A DNA stretch of 64,000 nt, taken from JABFSM01 sp963762545. Its GTDB lineage: Bacteria; Gemmatimonadota; Gemmatimonadetes; Gemmatimonadales; GWC2-71-9. Numbering within the stretch: the first letter of the stretch is position 1; the number at the start of each line of letters is the position of its first letter. Both the position numbers and the translations under genes were made by a program. Under the pieces are notes generated by a model that ran no database searches, was not told the DNA's origin, and saw nothing but the letters and a program-made list of their open reading frames with translations. The stretch covers positions 517,376-581,375 of the forward strand of contig CAVXLC010000003.1 in the NCBI GenBank assembly GCA_963762545.1, written 5' to 3'. Below are positions 23,876-31,658 of this stretch, piece by piece.

Positions 23876-24754
23876 TCAGGGGGAGGGGTCGGGGGAGGTC
23901 GCGCCGAAGACCGGGGCGCGCCGGTCGAAGAATGCCGCCAGGCCCTCCGCGAACTCCGGACCGTCCGCGATCCGGGCCAGGTGCTGGAGCTCCTGGTCGA
24001 GATGGAAATCGAGCCGGTCCACGCCGGCCGCCTGGTTCAGCAGGCTCTTGGCCACGGCGTAGGCATGCACCGGTCCGGCCGCGAGGTCCTGCGCCATGGC
24101 CATCGTGTCGGACTCGAACGTGTCGTCGGCAAAGACCCGGTTGACCAGGCCGAGCGTTTGGGCCTCCGCCGCGCTGAGCCGGGGGTTGAGCAGGACGAAC
24201 TCCATCGCCTTGCGGAGCCCCACGAGCTGCGGCAGGAAGAAGGTGGAGCTTTCCGCGCCGGACAGCCCGGTCTTGTGGTAGGCCCACTCGAAGGCGGCCC
24301 GTTCGGAGGCGACGACGAGATCGCATGCCATCGCGATGCCGAAGCCGCCGGCCGCCGCCATGCCGTCCACCGCCGCGATGAACGGCTTGGGGGCGCGCCG
24401 GATTTCCGAGATGGTGCTGTGGATGTACTCCAGGATCTGCTTGAAGCTCTCGCCGTAGCCCTTGGCGGGACCGACCTTTTCGGGCTGGAGGTAGCCGAAA
24501 TCCGAGGGCTCACCCCGGTCGCGGATGTACTTGAGATCGGCGCCGCTGCAGAACACCCCGCCCTCGCCCCGGATCACCACGCACCGGATGGCGCTGTCCC
24601 GCGCGACCCGGAGCCCGGCCGCGCGGAACTCCCGGGCCGTCGTCACGTCCATGGAGTTGAAGCGCTCGCGGCGCGCGATGGTGATCACGCCGACCGGCCC
24701 GTCCAGGGTCACCCGGATGTGCTGCGGGTCCGGCTCTCCGCGTCGCGTCAGCAT
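23876..24754 (-). CDS. Enoyl-CoA hydratase/isomerase family protein
   Basis: 292 residues. The crotonase fold motifs are present: RRERFNSMDVTTAREF, the oxyanion-hole segment GVFCSGADLKYI, and AAVDGMAAAGGFGIAMACDLVVASERAAF. The hydratase catalytic Glu is in AYHKTGLSGAESSTFFLPQLVG (second-Glu region), so activity is plausible, but the substrate is unknown. It starts 7 bp inside the end of hypE and is thus coupled to the hydrogenase maturation operon, where such a gene is not a usual member. The start ATG at 24754 is preferred over upstream GTG codons that lie well inside hypE. Confidence 0.85.
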   Translation of the reverse strand: MLTRRGEPDPQHIRVTLDGPVGVITIARRERFNSMDVTTAREFRAAGLRVARDSAIRCVVIRGEGGVFCSGADLKYIRDRGEPSDFGYLQPEKVGPAKGYGESFKQILEYIHSTISEIRRAPKPFIAAVDGMAAAGGFGIAMACDLVVASERAAFEWAYHKTGLSGAESSTFFLPQLVGLRKAMEFVLLNPRLSAAEAQTLGLVNRVFADDTFESDTMAMAQDLAAGPVHAYAVAKSLLNQAAGVDRLDFHLDQELQHLARIADGPEFAEGLAAFFDRRAPVFGATSPDPSP

Positions 24755-25788
24755 ATCCGCGGCAGCGGCTCGCCGTCGGGCTCGGCCATCAGCCGCCGGC
24801 CCAGCCCGGTATCGAGAATGACCTGGCCGGCCCGCCCGGCGAGGCACTCGCCGATCACCGCGGCGTCGCGGCCCTGGGGATGGGCCCGGAGCGCGGCCAG
24901 CACCCGGTCGGCGGCCTCGGGGCGCACCCCGAGGATCGCCTTCCCTTCATTGGCGATGTGGAAGGCGTCGAGACCCAGCATTTCCGCCGCGGCGCGGACC
25001 AGCGGCGACACCGGCACATCGGGCTCGTGCACCACGATGCCCACGCCGCTCTTCGAGGCCATCTCGTGGAGCGCGCTGGCGGCCCCGCCCCGGGTCGGGT
25101 CCTTCATGGCGCCGATGTCTCCCGCCGCGGCCGCGAGCGCGGCGCGGATCAGCCCGTTGATGGGCGCCACGTCCGAGCGCAGCTCGCCCTTGAAATCGAG
25201 ATTGTGCCGCTTGGCCATGAGGGCGATCCCGTGATCGCCGATCGTGCCCGTCAGCAGGATCCGGTCTCCCGGCCGGAGCCCCGCGTCGGAGACCAGGCAC
25301 GAGGTGAGGGCGACCCCCGTGGTGTTGATGACGATCCCGTCCAGCTCGCCCCGGCCCATGACCTTGGTGTCGCCGGTGACGACGGCGGCCCCGGCCTCGA
25401 GGCAGGCTTCCCGCATCGAGGCCTGGATCCGGTCCAGATCGGCCCGGCGAAACCCCTCCTCGACCACCATCGCGCTGGTGAGGCCCAGCGGCTCGGTCGC
25501 CCCCATCATGGCGAGATCGTTGACCGTGCCGGCGATGGCCAACCGGCCGATGTCCCCCCCCGGAAAGAAGATCGGGTGCACCACGTGCGAGTCGGTAGTG
25601 AGGACCAGCCACTGGTCCCCGATCCGGAACGCCGCGCCGTCGTCCATCGCGGCGAGCCCGATCTCGGCCTGGGGCGCGTCGGGGAATCCGGCGGCCAGGC
25701 ACTCCTCGATCAGGAGCCGCATCGCGCGGCCGCCGGCTCCCTGGCGCAGCGTGATCAGCTCACCCCGCGCGATGATGGTGCCGCTCAT
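24748..25788 (-). CDS. hypE: Hydrogenase maturation protein HypE
   Basis: 346 residues, PurM/AIRS-like ATP-binding fold. It makes the thiocyanate that becomes the CN ligands of the [NiFe] centre. The ATP-binding block DDGAAFRIGDQWLVLTTDSHVV and the family C-terminus ending PRIC are both intact. The C-terminal Cys is the one carbamoylated by HypF and dehydrated to thiocyanate, so the enzyme should be functional. The start overlaps the hypD stop in ATGA. Confidence 0.97.
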   Translation of the reverse strand: MSGTIIARGELITLRQGAGGRAMRLLIEECLAAGFPDAPQAEIGLAAMDDGAAFRIGDQWLVLTTDSHVVHPIFFPGGDIGRLAIAGTVNDLAMMGATEPLGLTSAMVVEEGFRRADLDRIQASMREACLEAGAAVVTGDTKVMGRGELDGIVINTTGVALTSCLVSDAGLRPGDRILLTGTIGDHGIALMAKRHNLDFKGELRSDVAPINGLIRAALAAAAGDIGAMKDPTRGGAASALHEMASKSGVGIVVHEPDVPVSPLVRAAAEMLGLDAFHIANEGKAILGVRPEAADRVLAALRAHPQGRDAAVIGECLAGRAGQVILDTGLGRRLMAEPDGEPLPRIC

Positions 25789-26906
25789 AGCTCGGGGTGC
25801 CCTCCATACTGATGCCAGATCTTACAGGTGCCCTCGTTCGACACCATGCAGGCGCCCACCGGGGTATCCGGGGTGCACTCCTTGCCGAACAGCGGGCAGC
25901 GACCCGGCGAGGCGATGCCGGACATGATGTCGCCGCAGATGCAGGTCTGGGTGAGCGTGGAGGGCGCGTAGTTCCACAGCTTGCGGAGATCGATCGAGAA
26001 TTTGCGCCGCGCATCCACATGGGCAAATTCGTCGCGCAACCGGAGGTTGCCGTTGGGCACGTGCGCAATGCCGCGCCAGTTGCCCCCCGTGGTCCGGAAC
26101 ACCCGCCAGAGCTGGTCCTGCGCGTTGCGGTTGCCTTCCGGAGTGACGCAGCGGGGAAACATGTTGACCACCCTGGGCGTCCCCTCCCGGATCAGCTCGA
26201 CGAGCTTGACCAGCCCGGCCAGGATGTCGAGCGGCTCGAAGCCCGCCACCACCACCGAGATGCCGTGGTGCTCGACGAATCGCTCGAAGATGGCGGAGCC
26301 GGTGATGGCCGCGGCGTGCCCCGCGGCCAGGAACCCTTCGACCCGGCTGCCGGGCATCTCCGCCACGATCTCCATGACCGGCGGGATGTACTTGTGGGCC
26401 GACAGCACCGAGAAATTGGCGGGGGGATCGTCGAGCACCACCGCGGCGGTGGCCACGGCCGTGGTCTCGAATCCGCTGGCGAAGAAGACCACCTCCTCGC
26501 TGGTGTCGCGGGCCAGCTCGACCGCCTCGGTGGCGCTGTAGAGCGTCTCGATCCGGGCGCCCTCGGTTTGCGCGTCGGCGAGGGACTTCACCGTGCCGGG
26601 CACCCGCAGCATGTCGCCATAGGTGGCGATGATCTTGCCGTCCTGCGCCAGCGCCACCGCCTCGTCCACCTCGGGCACGTCGGTCACGCACACCGGGCAG
26701 CCCGGGCCCATGATCACGTTCAATCCCTTGGGCAGGACGCTGCGCAGTCCGAACTTGGCGATGGCCTGCTCGTGACTTCCGCAGACGTGCATCACCGACA
26801 CCGGCGCGCGCCCGATCCGCTCGCAGTGGTGGGCCAGGGCCGCGGTCAGCGCCCGCGCCTGGACCGGATCCCGGAACTTGAGATCGGCCGCCGCGGAGTC
26901 CGCCAT
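25785..26906 (-). CDS. hypD: Hydrogenase maturation protein HypD
   Basis: 373 residues. It forms the Fe(CN)2CO assembly platform with HypC. Conserved motifs are HVCGSHEQAIAKFGLRSVLP, MGPGCPVCVTDVPEVD (redox/thiol pair), FASGFETTA, GFEPLDIL, and the C-terminal [4Fe-4S] site cysteines in CICGDIMSG, GRCPLFGKECTPDTPVGACMVSNEGTCK. All expected cysteines are present. The ATG at 26906 (MADSAAADLKF) is chosen because it lies just after the hypC stop (26911). Confidence 0.97.
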   Translation of the reverse strand: MADSAAADLKFRDPVQARALTAALAHHCERIGRAPVSVMHVCGSHEQAIAKFGLRSVLPKGLNVIMGPGCPVCVTDVPEVDEAVALAQDGKIIATYGDMLRVPGTVKSLADAQTEGARIETLYSATEAVELARDTSEEVVFFASGFETTAVATAAVVLDDPPANFSVLSAHKYIPPVMEIVAEMPGSRVEGFLAAGHAAAITGSAIFERFVEHHGISVVVAGFEPLDILAGLVKLVELIREGTPRVVNMFPRCVTPEGNRNAQDQLWRVFRTTGGNWRGIAHVPNGNLRLRDEFAHVDARRKFSIDLRKLWNYAPSTLTQTCICGDIMSGIASPGRCPLFGKECTPDTPVGACMVSNEGTCKIWHQYGGHPEL

Positions 26907-26910
26907 GATC

Positions 26911-27207
26911 TCACCCACCGGCCGGACCCTCCTTCCCCTTCGATGCGGCAATCTCACCGCGAACGTCCGCGGCCATCATGTCGTTGTCGGCCTCCGCGAG
27001 CAGCAGCTCGTAGAGCGCCAGCGTCTCCTGGATTTCGGCGGCGGGAATCTTCCGGATCGCGAAGCCCACGTGGTTCAGGATGTAGTCGCCCGGCTCCACC
27101 GGCTGATCCACCACGTCGAGCCGGGTCTCCCGGCGCACCCCCCAAAAATCAACCAGGGCCATCTGGCCCCGGACTTCGATCACCCGGCCCGGCACTCCGA
27201 GGCACAT
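26911..27207 (-). CDS. hypC: Hydrogenase maturation chaperone HypC
   Basis: 98 residues. It begins MCLGVPGRVIEV; the N-terminal Met-Cys is the residue that binds the Fe(CN)2CO unit and the large-subunit precursor. VDFWGVRRETRLDVV and PGDYILNHVGFAI complete the OB-like fold. The C-terminus is about 20 residues longer than E. coli HypC, ending in a Lys/Gly tail. It sits between hypF and hypD with 3-4 bp gaps. Confidence 0.95.
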   Translation of the reverse strand: MCLGVPGRVIEVRGQMALVDFWGVRRETRLDVVDQPVEPGDYILNHVGFAIRKIPAAEIQETLALYELLLAEADNDMMAADVRGEIAASKGKEGPAGG

Positions 27208-27210
27208 GGC

Positions 27211-29520
27211 TCAGCTCTCCCGCTCTGCCGCAAGGGTCGCGGCCGCGATCGCCGCCTGGCCGTAGCTGATCGCGCCGTCGTTCGGTGAAAGATATCGTGG
27301 CGTGAGCACCCGGAAACCCATCTGCTCGAGCCGGATCACCAGGGACTCCAGCAGCCGCGCGTTCTGGAAGACGCCCCCTCCCAGGGCGATGGTGCCCACC
27401 CCCGCGGCCCGGGCGAGACGACCCGCCATCTGCGCCGTGGCCCACGCGATCCCGGCGTGGAACTCTGCGGCGAGGTCGGCCAGATCCTCGCCCCACTGGC
27501 GGCGGGCCCCGAGCCCGGCGAGCAGCGGGAGCGGGTCGAAGAGGAGCCGCCCGTCGGCCTCGATGAAGTGCGCCTGGGTGTCCGCCGCGGGCCGGCGCCC
27601 GGCCAGCGCCTCCAGCTCCATCGCGGCCTGTCCCTCGTAGGACGCCACCCGCCGGACGCCGAGCACCGCCGCGGCGGCGTCGAACAGCCGGCCCATGGAC
27701 GACGCCAGCGGCGCATTGAGCCCCTGGGCGATCTGCTGCTCCGCGATCCGCCGCTCGGTCGGATCCACGCCTTCGAACGCCAGCGCGAAGCACCCCGCAT
27801 GGCGCGGCTCGCGCGACAGGAACCCGAGCGCCGCGCGCCAGGGCGTGCGGGCCGCGAGATCACCACCCGGCATCGGTGCCGGAGCCAGGTTGCCCACCCG
27901 GCGGTACTTCACCAGGTCCGCGATCAGGAACTCCGCTCCCCAGATGGTGCCGTCCTCCCCCGCACCGGTCCCGTCGAACGCCACACCCAGGACGGAGCCG
28001 GTTTCACCGTGCTCGGCGAGCACCGCCGCGATGTGGGCGTGATGGTGCTGCACCGCGAGGATGCGCGGGAATCCCAGCTCCCGGGCCACCCGGGTCGACA
28101 GATACTCCGGGTGCTGATCATGCACCACCGCCTGGGGTACTACCCGGAACAGCTTCTGGAAGGCGGCGAGACTGCTCCGGAAGTGGTCCAGCGTCTCGGG
28201 CGATTCCAGGTCGCCGATGTGCTGGCTGACGTACGCGTTCCGTCCATGGGCCAGGGTAAAGGTGTTCTTGAGATGCGCGCCCGTCGCGAGCAGCGGCACC
28301 GGGCTCGGGACCGGCAGCGGGAGCGCGAGCGGTGCGTACCCCCGGGCCCGGCGGAGAAAGAACGGCCGCTCGAGCACCACTCGCGCCACCGAATCGTCGT
28401 ACCGCGCGACGATTTCCCGGTCGTGGAGCAGGAAGCCGTCGGCAATGGTGGCCAGCCGTTCGAGGGCTTCGTCGTTCCCGGTCGCGATCGGCTCGTCGCT
28501 CCGGTTTCCGCTGGTCATGACCAGCGGGCGGTCCACCGCGTCCAGGAGCAGGTGATGGAGCGGTGTATAGGCGAGCATGACACCGATGGTGCCGAGCCCG
28601 GGCGCCACCCGGTCGGCGAGCCCGCTGTCGGGACGCCGGGTCACGAGCACGACCGGCCGCTCCGGGGAGACCAGCAGCGTCGCTTCCGCGGGCGTGAGAT
28701 GCGCCAGACACCGGGCATCCGCCAGGGTCCGGACCATGACCGCCAGCGGCTTGGCATCCCGGTGCTTCCGGCGCCGGAGACGCTCCACCGCGGCCGGAGC
28801 CGTGGCATCGACGGCCAGGTGAAAGCCGCCGAGCCCGCGCACGGCCAGCACGCCGCCGCTCAGGAGGAGCGCGGCGGCCCGCCGGAGCGAGGGCTCGGCG
28901 GACCGGCTCCATGGCGCTCCCTTGGCGCTGAACCAGATTCGCGGCCCGCAGTGCGGACAGCTGTTGGTCTCCGAGTGGTACCGCCGGTTGCCCGGCTCGT
29001 GATACTCCGCCAGACAGGCGGGACACTGCGTGAACGCCGCCATGCTGGTGCGCTCCCGGTCGTACGGCATGGCCCTGATGACCGTAAACCGGGGTCCGCA
29101 ATCGGTGCAGGTGATGAACGGATACCGATAGCGGCGATTGGCGGGGTCGAACAGCTCCAGCTCGCAGGCGGCGCAGAGCCCGACGTCGGGGGACACCGGC
29201 TGGCGGAGGCCGGCCGTGGTGTCGCTGGCCAGGATGGCAAACCGCTTCCGGCCCCGCGGCGCAACGGATTCACGGGTCAGTGCCTCGATTCGCGCCAGCG
29301 GCGGCGCCTCGGTGCGGAGGGCGGCGACGAACTCCTCGACCGACGCCGGCCTTCCCTCGACAGCGATCTCCACTTCCCCGGAGGCGTTGCGGACCCATCC
29401 GCCCAGCTCATGGCGCAGCGCGAGGCGGTGCACAAAGGGGCGGAAGCCGACGCCCTGGACCAGGCCGGTGACATGCACCCGGAAGGCCGCCCGCGAGGCG
29501 GTCGCCGCGGTCGCCGTCAT
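27211..29520 (-). CDS. hypF: Carbamoyltransferase HypF
   Basis: 769 residues, full length. An acylphosphatase domain (VQGVGFRPFVHRLA, residues ~15-95) is followed by paired zinc motifs (CAACELELFDPANRRYRYPFITCTDCGPRF and CPACLAEY..CPHCGP). A YrdC-like domain (LRRRKHRDAKPLAVMV) and a Kae1-like domain (AVQHHHAHIAAVLAEHG, FDGTGAGEDGTIWGAEFL) complete it. HypF transfers the carbamoyl group to the HypE C-terminal Cys for cyanide synthesis. The start overlaps the hypB stop in ATGA. Confidence 0.97.
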   Translation of the reverse strand: MTATAATASRAAFRVHVTGLVQGVGFRPFVHRLALRHELGGWVRNASGEVEIAVEGRPASVEEFVAALRTEAPPLARIEALTRESVAPRGRKRFAILASDTTAGLRQPVSPDVGLCAACELELFDPANRRYRYPFITCTDCGPRFTVIRAMPYDRERTSMAAFTQCPACLAEYHEPGNRRYHSETNSCPHCGPRIWFSAKGAPWSRSAEPSLRRAAALLLSGGVLAVRGLGGFHLAVDATAPAAVERLRRRKHRDAKPLAVMVRTLADARCLAHLTPAEATLLVSPERPVVLVTRRPDSGLADRVAPGLGTIGVMLAYTPLHHLLLDAVDRPLVMTSGNRSDEPIATGNDEALERLATIADGFLLHDREIVARYDDSVARVVLERPFFLRRARGYAPLALPLPVPSPVPLLATGAHLKNTFTLAHGRNAYVSQHIGDLESPETLDHFRSSLAAFQKLFRVVPQAVVHDQHPEYLSTRVARELGFPRILAVQHHHAHIAAVLAEHGETGSVLGVAFDGTGAGEDGTIWGAEFLIADLVKYRRVGNLAPAPMPGGDLAARTPWRAALGFLSREPRHAGCFALAFEGVDPTERRIAEQQIAQGLNAPLASSMGRLFDAAAAVLGVRRVASYEGQAAMELEALAGRRPAADTQAHFIEADGRLLFDPLPLLAGLGARRQWGEDLADLAAEFHAGIAWATAQMAGRLARAAGVGTIALGGGVFQNARLLESLVIRLEQMGFRVLTPRYLSPNDGAISYGQAAIAAATLAAERES

Positions 29521-30191
29521 TGCTGCACCCCTTGGCGGACCCGGTCCTGCAGGAACCGGAACCAGGCGGACAGACCCGCACCGGTACGCGCCGAGGTGAG
29601 AAAGAACTGCAATTGGGGATTGATGGCCCGGGCATTGGCCATCGCGAGATCCAGGTCGAAGTCCAGGTGCGGCAGCAGGTCGATCTTGTTCAGGACGGCA
29701 TACCCCGCCTGCCGGAACATCTTGGGGTACTTGAGCGGCTTGTCCTCCCCCTCGGTGACCGAGAACACCACCACCTTGGCCGCTTCGCCCAGGTCCCAGC
29801 TGGCGGGGCAGACGAGGTTGCCGACGTTCTCGATGAACAGCAGGTGGGTTCGCTCCAGATCGATCGCATCCAGGGCCGCCGCGACCTGGCTGGCGTCGAG
29901 GTGGCAGGCGCCACCGGTCACCACCGCCTGCACCAGCCGGGTGGTGTGGCGAGCCAGGCGGTCCGCGTCGTTCTGGGTTTGCACATCCCCGGTCACCACC
30001 GCGATGCCGAGCTCTTCACCCAGCGCGGCCACGGTGCGTTCCAGCAGCAGCGTCTTTCCGGACCCCGGCGAGGACACCAGGTTGAACGCGGTGATGTCGG
30101 CGTCGGACAGGCGTCGCCGCACCTCCGCCGCGCAGGCATCGTTCCGCGCCATGACCCGCTCCCGCACCTCAATGGTCCGGACGGCCATCAT
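29517..30191 (-). CDS. hypB: GTPase HypB, without N-terminal metal-binding motif
   Basis: 224 residues from MMAVRTIEVRERV. The GTPase motifs are present: SSPGSGKTLLLERT (P-loop), LLFIENVGNLVCPASWDLGE (with the Cys of the internal metal site), and LNKIDLL. The usual N-terminal CxxCGC high-affinity Ni motif and the His-rich stretch are absent, so Ni storage must rest on the G-domain site. ATG at 30191 or 30188 are both possible. The start lies inside the end of hypA, a 23-bp overlap. Confidence 0.92.
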   Translation of the reverse strand: MMAVRTIEVRERVMARNDACAAEVRRRLSDADITAFNLVSSPGSGKTLLLERTVAALGEELGIAVVTGDVQTQNDADRLARHTTRLVQAVVTGGACHLDASQVAAALDAIDLERTHLLFIENVGNLVCPASWDLGEAAKVVVFSVTEGEDKPLKYPKMFRQAGYAVLNKIDLLPHLDFDLDLAMANARAINPQLQFFLTSARTGAGLSAWFRFLQDRVRQGVQQ

Positions 30192-30429
30192 CCACCTCCA
30201 CATACGCCAGGCGGAGGGTATCTCCCTCCGTGGCGACGATTTCGGCGCGGGCCCCCGCCAGCGGAGGCTCGGTGAGCAGCGCATCCAGGCAGAACCGGAA
30301 ATTCGCGACCTCGATCCCCGCGTCGTGGCCCACTTCCACGCCCAGGGACCGGATCGCGACGCCGCGCTCCCGCTCCATGACCTCTTCGGCGAGCCGGCAC
30401 ACTTCGAGTGCCAGGCTCAGCTCGTGCAT
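30169..30429 (-). CDS. hypA: HypA-like nickel chaperone lacking the zinc-finger
   Basis: 86 residues instead of ~113. MHELSLALEVCRLAEEV gives the canonical N-terminus, with His2 and Glu3 for nickel binding. GVEVGHDAGIEVANFRFCLDALL matches the beta-sheet/helix core. The two CxxC pairs of the structural zinc loop are missing: the protein goes straight from ARAEIVATEG to DTLRLAYVEVDDG. The reading frame is intact and overlaps both neighbours, so this looks like a real variant rather than a frameshift. The paired HypB also lacks its N-terminal metal motif. Confidence 0.8.
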   Translation of the reverse strand: MHELSLALEVCRLAEEVMERERGVAIRSLGVEVGHDAGIEVANFRFCLDALLTEPPLAGARAEIVATEGDTLRLAYVEVDDGRPDH

Positions 30430-30920
30430 TCCACTTCCCGGTCCCGGCGGCGGCAGCGGTGCCCGGCCGCCTCCAGCCGGTCCACCACCAGGTCCACCAC
30501 CTTGTACATCCCGGCCCGCACCACCGGGCTCAGGTCGACATCCATCTCGATGCGTTGGGGCTCGATGCCGATGGCGACGAGCTCGTCCGGCAGCGCGCCG
30601 CGCAGCTCGGCCAGCGCCAGCACCTCGCGCAGGTCGATCTGGTGCGGCGACAGCTTGAGCGAGAAGTAGCGCGGCAGATCGCGCCGCTCCAGGACGGTGA
30701 GCGTGCCCGGAGCCACCCCGCTGCGAATCGCGTCCATCAGGATGACCCGGTCGGCGGTCTCGATGAGGGGCAGGAGGTTCATCCCCCAGGTCCCGCCGTC
30801 CACCAGGTCCACGTCCCCGGAGAGCTCCCACTCCTCGCGCAGGCACTCCACGGCGGCCACGCCGAGTCCGTCATCCCCCATGAGGGGGTTGCCGAGGCCC
30901 AGGACCAGGGTGCGGGACAT
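30417..30920 (-). CDS. hyaD: Hydrogenase maturation protease (HyaD/HupD family)
   Basis: 167 residues. It has the family N-terminus LVLGLGNPLMGDDGLGVAAVE and the Ni-contacting residues: the Glu/Asp after GDDGLG, the Asp in VILMDAI, and the His in LKLSPHQIDL. It would remove the C-terminal tail of the large subunit after Ni insertion. It begins 3 bp after the cytochrome gene, and its last 13 bp overlap hypA. Confidence 0.93.
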   Translation of the reverse strand: MSRTLVLGLGNPLMGDDGLGVAAVECLREEWELSGDVDLVDGGTWGMNLLPLIETADRVILMDAIRSGVAPGTLTVLERRDLPRYFSLKLSPHQIDLREVLALAELRGALPDELVAIGIEPQRIEMDVDLSPVVRAGMYKVVDLVVDRLEAAGHRCRRRDREVECTS

Positions 30921-30923
30921 CGG

Positions 30924-31658
30924 TCACTCGTCCACGAAATGGTGATCGGCCGGGACGAACCGCCCGCCGCTCACGATGGAGGAGACGACCCCGGTGCGCT
31001 CCAGGATCTCGGCCCGGATGGACAGGTAGATGTGGATCGGAATGAACGTCAGGAAGAGCCAGGTGGTGCTGTGGTGGACGAAGCGAACCACCTGCATCCC
31101 TCCCGCCAGCCCGCCGATCCAGTTGGTGGCTCCGTAGATGAGGCCGCCCGGATTGGACTGGCCGTACAGCGCGAAGCCGGTCACGACCATGAGGGCCGCC
31201 AGCGCGTACATGGCGGTGTAGCTGAGCTGCTGCAGCGGGTTGTGGCCCAGGTAGACCGGCGCCTTCTCCGGCTTGATCATGAGGTAGAACTTGATCATCC
31301 GGAACAGGTTGGCCCAGTCGCGCCGCCGGACCGGGAACAGGGCGGCGAACCGCTCGTAGCGATTCCCCATGAGGAGCCAGTAGGCCCGCACGATGGCGGT
31401 CATCACCAGCACCGCGGCGGCGGCAAAGTGGACGAATCGTACCCGTCCCATGAGGAAGTGGGCGCTGGCCTCGCCGCTGGTCATGAAATAGGGCTTGCCG
31501 ATGTAGAGCCCGGTGATCGTCAGCAGCACGATGCAGAGGGCCGCGGTCCAGTGCATCGCCCGGATCGGCCATTCCCAGAGGTACACCCACCGGTACTCGC
31601 CGGTCGGCGGCGGGACTTTGTGGGCCAGGGCCGACAGGCCGGATCGGCTCCGGGTCAT
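30924..31658 (-). CDS. hyaC: Ni/Fe-hydrogenase b-type cytochrome subunit
   Basis: 244 residues with four to five membrane helices. Candidate haem ligands are the His residues in RAMHWTAALCIVLL, RFVHFAAAAVLVM, RFVHHSTTWLFLTF and FIPIHIYLSIRAEI, matching HyaC/HupC. It passes electrons from the small subunit to the quinone pool and anchors the enzyme at the membrane. The ATG overlaps the large-subunit stop in ATGA. Confidence 0.93.
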   Translation of the reverse strand: MTRSRSGLSALAHKVPPPTGEYRWVYLWEWPIRAMHWTAALCIVLLTITGLYIGKPYFMTSGEASAHFLMGRVRFVHFAAAAVLVMTAIVRAYWLLMGNRYERFAALFPVRRRDWANLFRMIKFYLMIKPEKAPVYLGHNPLQQLSYTAMYALAALMVVTGFALYGQSNPGGLIYGATNWIGGLAGGMQVVRFVHHSTTWLFLTFIPIHIYLSIRAEILERTGVVSSIVSGGRFVPADHHFVDE

